DNA of 64,000 bases from Epinephelus fuscoguttatus. Lineage: Eukaryota; Chordata; Actinopteri; Perciformes; Serranidae. The position numbers and the translations under genes are program-made. Below the pieces are notes generated by a model that was not told the DNA's origin, did not search any database, and saw nothing but the letters and a program-made list of their open reading frames with translations. Where the stretch lies: NCBI RefSeq assembly GCF_011397635.1, contig NC_064753.1, positions 40,715,822 through 40,779,821 on the forward strand. Direction: 5' to 3'. Shown piece after piece: positions 23,801 through 33,196 of the stretch. Each line of letters opens with the position of its first letter. Within the stretch, counting starts at the first letter, position 1.

Positions 23801-26266
23801 TGTGGGTGTGTTTGTGTGCATGTTTTGTGTGGCATGTGCCCAGTCCCATCATCTTGGTCTTGCTGTATTAATCTATCTTTCTTTTCTCTTTACACTCTTT
23901 CCTCTCTCTTCTTCTGTAGCTGCGTGAAAATGCTCAACCTGTGGTGAGTCCCTCTCTGCTAGTCCACATCAGACTCATGGGACAGGGAGTGGACCAGCCT
24001 AGGCTGGGGCCCAGTGGAGTTGTTGCTAACAAATTTAAACTAGACTCTCACTGGTGCGATAATGTCATATACCCCTGAGAACACTGTCTCCTACGTGTAC
24101 TATAAAGTCTCTGCCCTTTTCTGCCTTTTTTTCCACCAACCCCCAAAGTTAAGTGACAAATGAGTGAAGAATACTGTAAACAGTGCTGCCATGTCAGCTG
24201 GCATACCAACCTCAAACCTGATGTCTTAACAGGGCAGAAAGAATAAACAAGAAGCACTTTGATATGAGCTAACTGAGGCCCTGTTTACACATGTATGGGT
24301 ATTTTTGAAAACTGAAAAATCATTTTGTCCACATGACTTGTTTTAGAAAATGTCTTCGTCCACACTAGAATGCAAAAACTACCCCAAATACTTGCCGGCG
24401 TTAGCTGTATTAAGCAGTTTCCTCTTGTCACAAAGGTGGTAGTAGTAGTAGTGTGCAGGCTAACATTACCTTTATCAAAACTCTGGAGATCTCTTCACCA
24501 CTGATTCCTGTTGAATTTAAGGATGACGGACAAAGGTATGACTGATGCTCTTGTTATTCAAAAGTTTTCCTTCCATTCCTCACCAACAACAATCCCACTT
24601 TGGAACATGCATCACCATCTGCTGGTTTGACCAGGCCAGATACTAAACCATCTTCTCTGGCAGACTTTAAACTGCGAATGCTGAGGTGGAGCAAAATTAT
24701 TGTGTGCAGCGGATGGCTCCGATCATCGGTGAAGCGGTGCAACAGTACTCAGTTGTAGTGTAAAGTAGTCATTAGACTAAGCAGTGCTAACAGAGTGTTA
24801 GCAAATCAGTAGTCCACCATTATTATGCCTCTGCGCTAGCAAAAGCTGCGGCTGTAGGCATTATGTTTTCAGGTTGTCTGTCTTTCTGTTCCAATCTCAG
24901 GAACACGTTTAGGGAATTTTTTCACATTTGGCACAAACGTCCACTTGGACTCAACAATGAACTGATTAGAATTTGGTGGTCAAAAGTTAAAGTTAGTGTG
25001 ACCTTGCATCTGTCTCATTTTCGTGAATGCAATATCTCAAGGAGGCCTTGAGGGAGTTTCCTCAAATTTGGCACTAATGTCCACTTGGATTAAATTTGAA
25101 CTGATTAGAATTTGGTGGTTGAAGGTCAAAGGTCAAGGCCATTGTGACCTCACAAAACATGTTTTTGGCCAAGAATTTATACGCGAATCATGACAAAATT
25201 TCACACACATATCTAATAGGATAAAACGATGGTGTGATGAGATTTTATATTCAAAAGGTCAAAGGTCAGCTTCACTGTGACATCATAATATTCTGCAAAA
25301 ACACTTTGCTGGCCATCACTTAGCCTCACAACTCAGGAACGGAAAGGGAGACATTTGATTGGATACTGACATGGATGCAAACTGTAAGTTCAGCTTGACT
25401 GGTTTGCAGAGGCATATAACTACAAGGCGGTAGTTCTTTTCCAGCGTATGCACATTACACAAAGCAATAATGGGTATTTGGAGTTTTGATAAACAGGCAC
25501 CGTAAAAGGCATTTAAACAGTCTTCATTTTAGTGACCTAAAACTCTGTTTGCTTGTGGACGAGAGGTCAAAAAGTTGAGGAAAATATCAGTTTTCAAAAT
25601 TATCTGTATTTCTGTATATGTGTAGACAGGGCCTAAATCGTCTTTTTTGTGAGCCCCTGTAATGTTATTAAGCAGTTAGTCTTTTATCTGCACATTTGGC
25701 TTCAGATTAAAGGTCTTTAAACTCTTGTTGCATGGTGCACCATTATTCGTTATTAATTAATTAATGAATCTGAGAGTACCCAGTCACTGTCCTATGTCTT
25801 GATCCACAGCTTTTTTCTTGTCTTTGTATGTTTTTATTGACCATTCAGGCTCACCATGTCTTGTGCTCTTTGTGTGCACTGCTCCATTGTGTTTTTGCAT
25901 AGGAGAGATATTGCCTTCAGAGCCACTGTAGCAGTTTGTAGTTGGAGGTGAAGAAGCATGCAAACACTTGGTGGATGGCAGTGCATCCACCTCCTCCTTG
26001 ATGCTAATGTTTTACTAATCAAACCTTTCGTCAGCTGCAGTTCTCACTATTGTGGTCCCAAAACTCTGTCCAGATTTGAAGGGCTCAAATTCAGCCCTTG
26101 TGATATTTAACCTACTAATTTAAGCAGTCCGCTCGTGTTTGTTGTTTCTTTTTGCTTCATCTGGAGCCTCGCTCGTCTACATATGGGTTTAATGTGTGTC
26201 TCTGTCCGCAGGTGCTGCTGTTTCTTCAAGCGAAAACGGAAGAAGAACACGCCGAGGCACAAATGA
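5815..26266 (+). CDS. csnk1g1: Casein kinase 1 gamma 1, 5'-incomplete, eight constitutive exons visible
   Basis: Membrane-anchored Ser/Thr kinase of the CK1 gamma group; the family phosphorylates LRP5/6 in Wnt signalling. Exons: 5815-5966, 11151-11385, 11503-11588, 12062-12146, 12344-12492, 12598-12705, 19004-19104 and 26212-26266, plus cassette exons 14812-14922 and 23920-23943. All junctions are GT-AG and the phases join without a stop. The constitutive exons give 323 residues, so about 99 N-terminal residues (G-loop and catalytic Lys) lie upstream of the window. Visible: [13 protein letters not shown] of the CK1 N-lobe, catalytic loop [13 protein letters not shown] in [10 protein letters not shown], a kinase C-lobe, then a Ser/His-rich tail and a terminal [11 protein letters not shown] palmitoylation/polybasic cluster. 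[31 protein letters not shown] and [12 protein letters not shown] point to gamma 1 rather than gamma 2 or 3. Confidence 0.96.
6737..7305 (-). mobile_element. PIF/Harbinger-type element, copy 1, right end missing
   Basis: The element starts with GGCCCTGATCGCACAGAAAG, the same terminus as the copies at 9850 and 32359. On the minus strand it carries an open frame (7287 to 6982) reading [19 protein letters not shown] and [13 protein letters not shown], which resembles the N-terminal part of HARBI1-like transposases. The catalytic DDE part is absent. Similarity to the other copies stops near 7305, so the far end is deleted or was replaced. Confidence 0.7.
8108..8180. repeat. Possible retroposon tail
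   Basis: The phrases CCTTTATTGTCATTGCACGAG and CAACAAAATTGTTCGG, shown apart here, resemble the reverse complement of a common fish non-LTR element 3' end. The fragment is short and the family is not assigned. Confidence 0.4.
9850..10632 (-). mobile_element. PIF/Harbinger-type element, copy 2, both ends present
   Basis: 783 bp with termini GGCCCTGAT and ATCAGGGCC and a 3-bp direct duplication TCA on both sides (9847-9849 and 10633-10635). The minus-strand frame from 10419 to 10120 again gives [20 protein letters not shown] and [10 protein letters not shown], a partial HARBI1-like N-terminus with no DDE core. This is a non-autonomous derivative in the csnk1g1 intron. Confidence 0.78.
12706..14811 (+). 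other. csnk1g1: csnk1g1 intron with one hAT-type insertion
   Basis: Intron before the 111-nt cassette exon. It contains the hAT-type element at 13138-13838. From about 14650 to 14810 the sequence becomes strikingly pyrimidine-rich, which probably serves as the splice-acceptor tract of the cassette exon. Confidence 0.7.
13138..13838. mobile_element. hAT-type non-autonomous element with intact 8-bp target duplication
   Basis: The left end TCGGGATGCACCGATTG and the right end GGTGCATCCCTA are inverted copies. The element is flanked by perfect 8-bp direct repeats ATTGAAAT (13130-13137 and 13839-13846). An 8-bp duplication and these termini fit hAT. At 701 bp it has no transposase frame; the 72-codon frame at 13199-13417 is not recognisable. 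Confidence 0.8.
14812..14922 (+). other. csnk1g1: csnk1g1 111-nt in-frame cassette exon (37 codons)
   Basis: A very C-rich polypyrimidine tract (about 14700-14800) leads to GAGCAG, and the segment ends at a CAG/GTATAC donor. Both ends are phase 0, so it can be included or skipped between the exons ending at 12705 and starting at 19004 without changing frame. It reads [17 protein letters not shown], then a Ser/Tyr/His-rich stretch ending HGGSVQ. Several vertebrate CK1 gamma genes are, as I remember, spliced variably in this tail between kinase domain and lipid anchor. No transcript evidence is available here. Confidence 0.75.
15143..15919. mobile_element. TTAA-flanked non-autonomous element, Kolobok-like
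   Basis: TTAA lies on both sides (15139-15142 and 15920-15923). The ends AGGCAAGTTT...ATTTTTCAGCCTGG and the reverse complement of GAAAAATACCAAACTTACCC match as inverted repeats. The left arm closely resembles the element at 22475 (both contain GGGAACAACAGTTTTTGAAA). The ends also match those of the THAP-bearing element at 57251. It is 777 bp, with no transposase. Confidence 0.72.
17520..17870 (-). mobile_element. LINE (L1-like) ORF2 C-terminal remnant
   Basis: The minus-strand frame (17857 downward) reads [20 protein letters not shown], then [20 protein letters not shown] and [14 protein letters not shown]. This layout, with an H/WxCxxLxxYW-like start followed by an LLARRAI..WKD..PP motif, is typical of the region downstream of reverse transcriptase in fish L1-like elements. 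It is 5'-truncated and ends in unrelated sequence. Confidence 0.75.
20161..20894. mobile_element. hAT-like element carrying a nested MITE
   Basis: The left end CAGGGTTCCTTC and right end GTAGGAACCCTG are inverted. The left arm contains the AGTCTTAAAATTC-type phrases common in a fish hAT family. Flanking 8-mers do not match, so the target duplication has decayed or the boundary is slightly off. The middle (20377-20780) is a separate insertion. Confidence 0.55.
20377..20780. mobile_element. Nested MITE with TTAA-type flanks
   Basis: The left end CCCTTTGAAACCTGAGC and the right end GGTTTCAAAGGG are inverted repeats. The flanks are TTAA on the left and TCAA on the right (one change). It has a poly-A/T-rich interior and no coding capacity, and it sits inside the element at 20161-20894. 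Confidence 0.6.
22475..23246. mobile_element. TTAA-type non-autonomous element, second Kolobok-like copy
   Basis: 772 bp. The ends AGGGGATCTTC and the reverse complement of GAAGTTGCCT, followed by ATTTTTCAACCTGGACCC and its inverted partner, match the element at 15143. The flanking tetramers are CTAA and CTGA, each one or two changes from TTAA. No transposase frame is present. Confidence 0.65.
23316..23340 (+). repeat. T(25) homopolymer
   Basis: Uninterrupted run of 25 T within a csnk1g1 intron. The length in the assembly may be imprecise. Confidence 0.95.
23920..23943 (+). other. csnk1g1: csnk1g1 24-nt microexon candidate
   Basis: A strong pyrimidine tract and TAG acceptor end at 23919, and GTGAGT follows at 23944. 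The upstream exon (ending 19104) leaves two bases of a codon. With this exon the tail reads [11 protein letters not shown] before CCCFFKR; without it, EAKCCCFFKR. The frame is kept either way. It would add eight residues, including one more cysteine, just before the palmitoylated cysteine cluster. Consensus splice sites on both sides of an in-frame, stop-free 24-mer are unlikely by chance. Confidence 0.75.
24276..25633. mobile_element. Inverted-repeat DNA element interrupted by another repeat
   Basis: The left end AGGCCCTGTTTACACATGTA and the reverse complement of the right end, AGGCCCTGTCTACACATATA, agree at most positions. The match continues inward with TTTTGAAAACTGA on both arms. No clear target duplication is visible. 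The repeat at 24822-25432 lies between the arms and probably inserted later. Confidence 0.6.
24822..25432. repeat. Repeat with internal tandem units, copy 1
   Basis: Contains repeated versions of TTTGGCACAAACGTCCACTT, GAACTGATTAGAATTTGGTG and GTCAAAGGTCA, each unit about 100 bp. It starts near ATGCCTCTGCG and ends GCAGAGGCAT...AAGGCGG. The copy at 44431-45187 has the same units and ends, so this is one mobile family. Confidence 0.7.
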
Positions 26267-27639
26267 TCATCCACCACCGGCCTGAAAGTTCCGAGTGTCC
26301 GGCTGAGTTGATCGTGATTTCAGAAATCAATAAGGTCCCATTCAGAATAAAAAGAGGGAGACAACTTTAAGATCGTGATTGAATTGTTCTCTAATGGGAC
26401 CCGTTTAAAAATGGTTTGTTGAGATATACAAGATGCTTGTGTCTTTTGATGGGAGTCCTTTTTTAATTGTTTCTTTTTTTTTTTCTTTTTTTTTTTTCCC
26501 CCTCCTCCGAGATGTGTGGGAATGTTTTGCAGGCCAGTCGTCCAAACGGGGAACCTTTTTGTTGGAATTTTTGCAGAGGTTTTTGTTTTTTCATCCCCAA
26601 GACACCCAGCATTTGTGTTTTTCTCTCTTTGTTTTTGCCATCTTTTTTGCTCCTGTTTTTCTGTGGTATTGTAAAGGAAGATACCGATCTTCCTGTGGAA
26701 TCTTGCCACATTCAGCCTGCTATGATTTCTGTTTTCATTTCCCCTTCTGTCAAGTCCCGGCTCGAAACGGTTCGCCCCGCGTTAGTTTGCTAACTCATTT
26801 TGACACAAAGCCCTTTTGGTCATTCCTGACGTGGGACTGAATGTAAACCTGAACACACGAGGAGCCAAGAGTGTCACTGCCTACCTTCAGGCACACAGAG
26901 CATCAGTCTGCCATTTGGCCCCTGCACTTTTTTTTCCTCCAAAGAGGTCAACCCTGGCACTGGGACCCCGGGCCTGAGAGAACAGAAGACCAGAGACGCC
27001 TCCTGCACTGTGTTCTCTGAGGACGATTTCTGCTCACGCTGCTTGGTTAAAGCACTCCCCTTAACCACGCCGCTGTCAGACACACTACAGTCTCTTTTTG
27101 ACTCACATGCAGTTTTGCTCCTGTCGGCTTTGTGATAATGAGCAGCAACCTGACACTTGTACATGGGGCTGAAAAAAAAAATGCTATTTATGCTATTTAT
27201 CTCTTGGTTGCCACCAGTTTTCTTACTAATTCTAAAACATACACACTGAATGTATGGACAGAAACATAAATGACTGTGGAGCGTTTATATAATCTGTCAT
27301 GCGCATGGGAAGGAAATTGCAGTTTGAGTTAAGACCAATGTTTAAAAAAAGGAAAAAAGTGAGACCAAAACGAACTGGATCAGAGGGTGGGAGGGTCTTA
27401 ATAATGTGATGGTTAATAACGGACTGTACACCAGTACACATGGGGATGTTGCTTTGGAACGACAAGAGAAACTGGCGTGATGTGCTTTGGAGATGGAATC
27501 ACAGCCTCTCGACGCTACTGTCCAATGCCTTAACCCCAACCGACCGACCGACCACCACATCACATCACCACTTGGATAAACAAGCTGGCAGCATGATGGT
27601 TGCGAGATCTGCAGCGCAATTCTTTGGGGTCGCTTGTAT

Positions 27640-27645
27640 AATAAA
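27640..27645 (+). terminator. csnk1g1: Proximal poly(A) signal AATAAA
   Basis: Canonical hexamer about 1.37 kb after the csnk1g1 stop. Use would give a short 3'UTR. Confidence 0.4.
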
Positions 27646-28452
27646 GCCCAAAGTTGCGGACTGTTCCCCAGCTAGTATCAGAGCAGTTAATGACTTCCCT
27701 TGTAACACTGAGGATGTATTCCCGAGAGAGCGATGCCAAATGGAAGGTTTGGTGTCATGGTGTTAAGATGTCCCCCGCCCCGCCTCCCCCTGCGTGTCAA
27801 GTCTGAAGACCCCCTGTGCTGCAAAGCGATGTTTTAAGTTTGGACGACTCTGCTGAACCCACCGGCCCCTCTCCGCCTCGACGCTGAGGGAGGAAACACG
27901 AGCGAGGGCGGATAAGTGAAAGTGTCCATAGCATTTTTATGATTTTCATTTAGTGTCATGGAGGACTGCCTTGAAACAATATCCTCGATATGTCACCTTG
28001 CCTATCCTCCGAACAGAGAGTGAATTACCATACATAGGTGTTTTATTTTTTTATTTTATATCTTGCTAATGTGAATTTTTTTGTTTTTGTTTTGTTTTTT
28101 TTTCCATTCCAAATAGCCATGGTTTTATGGGGAAAGAGAGGGTAACAAAAAAAAGCTTGATACCATGACTGCACTACATTTGTTGACCCCGGCTTTCCCT
28201 GACGAGACCCTGCCTTCTTAATACTGTACTTTAAACGTGCTTATTTACTTTAATTGTAGCTGCCTCGTGTGCTAGGCCTTTTCCTATAGGGTGCAGGGAA
28301 TACACTTTAAATTGACTTTTATCCCCACCCGCTCCTTTTATTTGTGCCATGACACCCTCCTCCCTAACATCCACCCTTTCCTCTCTACACACACACACAC
28401 GCACACACACAGACACATAAATGCACACACTCACACATGCAAGTCCTAGATG

Positions 28453-29119
28453 ATTACACTCTGTGCAGAGTATGGAGATAGATTTGTCTCCATATTATTT
28501 GTGTGAACAGATCGACAATCCATGTGTTAATGTGTAATCTGTAAATATAAACCAGTTTCTGAAAATACAAAAAAAAAGATTATTTTGCAAATATAAAACA
28601 GATCTGCAAATACAGAAAAAAAATTCCACAAATTAAGAAAAAAAATCTGATTGTATTTAATTAATTTACAAATAATTAAAAAAAAAAAAAAAAAAAGTGT
28701 TTAAAAAAACTGTGTAAAATACAAATTCACAAGTGTAGAATTGAGATTCAAAAATAAAAATTGGATTCATTAATGTCTGCTTGAAAGTTGTAAATGTTAG
28801 GATGGAATGATTTTTTATTGATTTGTAAATTAATTAAATGTATTCACATAAATTTATATTTTAAAATTTAGGAATTTAAAAATGTATTTAAATTTAATAA
28901 AAATTTATTTAAATAATTTAAGATTTATTTGAATTTATTTAAATTTAAACATGTATTTTTAGTCTTTGTGTTTGCATATACATTTTATAAAAAAACAGTT
29001 TTTTCTTTTTTTCTGTGGAAGTTGTTTTATATTTACAGATGACACATAAACACATGTATTGTTGACTTGTTCGCACAAATAACATCAAGACAAATCTATC
29101 TTGGTGTCGGAGTGTTAGA
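28453..29119. mobile_element. AT-rich MITE with about 75-bp inverted arms
   Basis: The left arm contains AGATAGATTTGTCTCCATAT, TTATTTGTGTGAACAG and ATCTGTAAATATAAA. The right arm is its reverse complement with scattered changes (AGATAGATTTGTCTTGATGT, TTATTTGTGCGAACAA, ATCTGTAAATATAAA read on the minus strand). The interior is very AT-rich. If the distal poly(A) signal is used, this element lies within the csnk1g1 mRNA. Confidence 0.65.
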
Positions 29120-30920
29120 TTTGACGTTTTGTGGACCTGCTCCATCATCTTTTAGAAATGTTGTAGATGTTGCAAACTATCTCAATGAATCAGTATGTAA
29201 ACCTGCTTGTTGCGTGTATTTACACTGTATAGCTTTCGGTTTCTTCTCACCCCCCCGACATGTCAGTTACTCCGAGGTCTAAGTTATTGTGTTATTGAAA
29301 GTACTTGAATATGAAAATCTTACGGGACCTTTTTTCTGTTTGTTTTTATTTCCTTGGTCATTGTCATAGTAATTCCACACATAGGATTTGAGGGGAATGG
29401 TGGGAAAACAGGCTATTTGAATGACAGGTATTCATTTCTTTGAGATGTCTTAGTGCCTCTTGAGTGTGTCGGACAGGTGTGAGACTCACCTGCGGAGTCC
29501 TGTGCTAGCTGGTGTGAACGACTGGAAGAGGGTCGGGATGGTGTTTTCACCCAGTTGCAGTCAGATGTTGGTTTTGAGGTTTAAAATCACATTTTCGTCT
29601 CCGTGAAAAATCACCGTTAGTGTACTTTGATCTGTCGTCGGTGAAATCCCTCATTTGCTCAGACACCAAACCTGTGAACATCTGCTGCCTGTGATCGACC
29701 TCCACAAAGCATCAGCGGCGCTCGGACTGTTTCGTGTCAGCTACCTGAGAAAAGTTGAAAGTATTTCTGTGTAGTGAGATGGATATCCAGACTATATAGC
29801 CTTCAACGTTCCCCCCTGAATTCCCTGAGTGCCATTCCTGAGACTACTACTACTACTAGCCCATGCCTTTTACCTGTGCCAGGAAAAATATGAAGTTGAA
29901 TGTTTTTTGACCATTCCACCTTGTGTCCTTGACGTGTCCACTGTCATTTTGAGAAATTGCAGAGCAACGTGGCTCAGATTCAGTACCAGGAAGTGTTGTT
30001 AAAGAGTGTCTGGGGAGAAAAAAGTGTTTTATGAGTCGCTCCTGTTGGTTTCTTTCCCTTACGTTGAAACCAATAGCATTTTATCGACCATTATTTCAGA
30101 GTTGTGACTGGTCATCTTTGCAACATCTGCTTCTTAAACTGTGGGTCGCCTAGCTGTTAAGCTCCCGGCTGAAATGGTAGATATAGATATATTACTCTGA
30201 TGTATTTACTTTTTACTCTCTGGGCCTCATACAGAGTGATATAGGAGTACTCTGTATGGTTTGTATCTGCATGGCTTATCTGGCGACGACAGCCGCGGCC
30301 TCTGTCTCCAGTGAATCTCTCTCACCTGTCGGGCTCACGCACCGTCGGGTCAGTGAGATGTTTCGGCTTCCAGTCCTCATGTAAGATAAATAACTTTCTC
30401 ATGTCTTCTCACAGCACATTCCATTTCAGTTCCCATTATTTCTGATGATACTTCACTTCGGTCAGACTTGTGTTTATGGCTTTGGTTGTGTGTAAATCAC
30501 ATTCCTGTGTGTCAAAGCTGTGTAAATCAAAGCAAAGGACAGTTAAAGTGTGAATGAATGGCTTTAGGTCTTTATGGGTTCTCTGGCACTTTTTTCCTTG
30601 TTGCTGTACTGTAGAATTGTCTTGGATTTACTGTATATTTTTCTTTGAGGGAGAGGTTTAGGGTGACATTTACTGCAATATTGTGATGATTATTTGAAAA
30701 TTGTAAATTGTACAGAGTTCACAATTATACTCTTTGTTCTTTCTGTTGGGATTCCATATAAAAGATGTATTATTTGATTTTTTTTTTTTTGTTTTTGTTT
30801 TTGTTTCCTCTCAGACTGTGGAAAATCAAATTGTACAGCTCCAAGAGTTTATCCTCCCCTCAGCATTGTTTTTTTTTTCTTTTTCTCAGAGCTATGATTA
30901 AGAGAAATCTTAAAACTGTA

Positions 30921-30926
30921 AATAAA
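30921..30926 (+). terminator. csnk1g1: Distal poly(A) signal AATAAA
   Basis: Hexamer followed by T/G-rich sequence. It is the last good candidate before the intergenic repeats and lies about 4.65 kb after the stop codon. Confidence 0.5.
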
Positions 30927-31594
30927 TATTATTGTGTTAAAATATGAATGTCACTTCAAAAATGTATTTGAATGAGTTAGTCAAGGGCTTCAAGAATGAA
31001 GGACCCACATTTCTTCTTTTTATGGTTTCATATTTTTAATTTACAGAAAGGTAAAAGTCCTTTTTATCTGAGATGCCTATGTTTTTTTTTCTCCTCCTTG
31101 GATTCATATAATACAATGTGTCACACATGAACCTTATAAAATCACTTTTTATTCCCTCCACACCTAAAGGGAAACTCCAGTTTGCACCCTTTTTTATGTA
31201 AAATAAAAGATCTCTCCACCTTGTGGGAACGTCTCTGAGGTGATTTTGTATCAGTTGACTTTGATGATGAATCCAGATAGTTGACGCTAATGTCGGAGCA
31301 GACATGACTTGTGTTTTCTTTAGATGCTCAGTGCCTGTGTCGAGACTTCAGTCTGACGCTTTGGAACTTCTTATCCGATCTTGTCTGTTTTCAGATTAAA
31401 TTAAACATCTGATTTTAATCGTGTGGCTGAAGTAAACTGTGTATATGTTTGGAGAGTGGGGGACGTTTTTTTTTTTCTTTTTGTATATTCTCCTGAGACT
31501 CAAGCTTTTGTTTGGTATGCATTTTCAATTTCTCATAGTTATTTTGGACTCGTAGGACCTGATAAGTTAAAAAAACTAGACATTGACAACGATA

Positions 31595-31960
31595 ATTAGG
31601 TCCCAGTGTCCTCAAACAAGACGCCAATAAAGTTCTAATGTCCTCAAACGAGACTATGTCCCAGTGTTCTCGAACGAGACGACAATAAAGTCCTTATGTC
31701 CTCAAACAAGACTATGTCCCGGTGTCCTTAAACTAGACGATAATAAATTCCAAATGCCCTCAAACGATATGACAATAATGGCCCTAGCTTTTGTTTGGTA
31801 TGCAATTTCTCCTAGTTATTTGGGATCAGTAGGACCTGATAAATATAAAAGACTAAATATTTCAACAATAACGAAATCCTAGTGTTGTCAGATGAGATGA
31901 GTAAAGCCCCAGTGTCCTCAAATCACACAATAAAGTCCCAATGTCCTCAAACGAGTACTT
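31595..31960 (+). repeat. Degenerate minisatellite
   Basis: Variants of GTCCTCAAACGAGAC, GACAATAAAGTCC and ATGTCCCAGTGT alternate about every 25-60 bp over 350 bp. Each unit contains an AATAAA hexamer, but the context is repetitive and not a gene end. Confidence 0.7.
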
Positions 31961-32358
31961 CCTAATTAACAGTGTCTTAGCTTGTTACTGTTGCTAAAAT
32001 TGGTCAAATTTGTTGCCATATCAAACTTTAAACTTTATCGATTATAAATAAACAAGTTTCAACCATAAAATGTGATCAGGTTTTGGACCTTGTCCACTTC
32101 TGTGTTAGGATCGGCTGCAGGCTGACTTGGCAGAGATGGCTGCCGTCTTGTTTTTACATGGATTAGTGTATTGTGCTCTTACTACCACTAGATGACAACA
32201 GGTCTGAGTTAAGTAGAAAAAAGTATTAGGTCAAGAAAACCAAAAATGTGATGTCCTCATATGAGGTCACAGGGCCTCAGGAGGACATGGAGTTCATGAT
32301 AACAGGATTATTCTCCAATGTTTCTCTCTTCCCTGTTATTAGAAATTTAACAACATAA

Positions 32359-33150
32359 GGTCCTGATGAACACAGAAAGCATTTTGCAGGTTGCAAAACG
32401 TGAGGTGCACCAGACTGCCTTTTTTTTAAATTGAATAACACTAGTAAAAAAAAAATACTTGCTGTGCCTTTTTATTGGTGCCAGGCAGCCACCCCCAGAC
32501 GTCCTTACACTAATCTTTCCATGTAATAAAACTTAGGTTTGTTTTTTTGTCTTTCACAGTAATTAGTAGCTAGTTCCAAAAATGTTGAGGCAGACCTTAC
32601 TTGCTGTAGGTCTGGTTGAGGGTGAGGGTCAGCAGATAGTTTGTTGGGCACAGGGAAACAGAGATCTGTGTGGGTACATGAGACCCTAAAAAAGAGGGTG
32701 GATCATGGGGAGTACCACCAGTTGGTCCAGGAGCTTCTCCTCCATGATGGCCGTTTCCAGGCACATTTTAGGATAACACAGGGGCAGTTTGACAACCTGC
32801 TGTTTATCATCGGGTCGTATAGCTCTGGGTATCCAGCAACTGCTACCACCAGTTTTTTCTTTAGTGTTTACCAATTATAAACTCCTTGTCCTGACCACCA
32901 CAGAAGGCCCGCCTCTCAAATCATCTGATTGGACAATGGGAAAATTAACGTGGGCTGTTTTTCCGCTCTGAGTTAAAGTTTTTTCAACTCGAGTTCAGGG
33001 TGCTGTGGCAAGAACACCAGGCACCTGGAACACAGAAATGTGAGGCTTGTTGTGATGCAAAAAAACACAAGCAAAAAGCTTAAGTCTCATTAAAAACAAT
33101 TACAAAAAGGCGCCTCCAGCTGCTGAAACGCTTTCTGTGTGATCAGGGCC
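32359..33150 (+). mobile_element. PIF/Harbinger-type element, copy 3, opposite orientation
   Basis: 792 bp with termini GGTCCTGAT and ATCAGGGCC, flanked by TAA and TTA (one change). The plus-strand frame 32641-32880 gives [20 protein letters not shown] and ITQGQFDNLL, the same truncated HARBI1-like N-terminus as copies 1 and 2. No DDE region is present. Confidence 0.75.
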
Positions 33151-33196
33151 TTACAAGAGCCTGTTCTCTGGCCAACACGGGCCTGCTCTCTCTGAG

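Larger units (their letters stand above)
19105..23919 (+). other. csnk1g1: csnk1g1 intron before the microexon
   Basis: Contains a CT-rich stretch (about 19140-19205), a TA-rich microsatellite (about 19940-19990), a nested pair of DNA-transposon-like elements (20161-20894), a Kolobok-like element (22475-23246) and a 25-T tract (23316-23340). Short repeat-like phrases around AATGTCTTAAATTG near 22800 resemble those near 20180. No further exon was found. Confidence 0.65.
23944..26211 (+). other. csnk1g1: Last csnk1g1 intron, mostly one nested transposon pair
   Basis: The intron between microexon and terminal exon. About 1.36 kb of it is the inverted-repeat element 24276-25633, which is itself interrupted by a tandem-unit repeat (24822-25432). 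The remainder is unremarkable. Confidence 0.65.
26267..30945 (+). other. csnk1g1: Probable csnk1g1 3'UTR and downstream sequence
   Basis: No coding exon follows the TGA at 26264-26266. The sequence has T-rich blocks, a CA-rich stretch near 28386-28436 and an AT-rich inverted-repeat element (28453-29119). A proximal AATAAA (27640-27645) and a distal one (30921-30926) bracket the likely 3' ends. CK1 gamma genes often have long 3'UTRs, but the true end is inferred. The many open frames here, including 129-135 codon ones near 26320-26840, have no domain and overlap on both strands. Confidence 0.6.

Noticed and set aside
5815-26266. Assignment to csnk1g2 or csnk1g3
   Set aside because: GRQGNKKEH, the [11 protein letters not shown] tail and KRKRKK ending match gamma 1 as I know it. 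Gamma 2 and 3 have different residues in these places.
26320-26840. Overlapping 108-135 codon frames on both strands after the csnk1g1 stop
   Set aside because: They arise from T-rich 3'UTR sequence (poly-Phe/Lys runs), overlap each other on opposite strands and show no domain.
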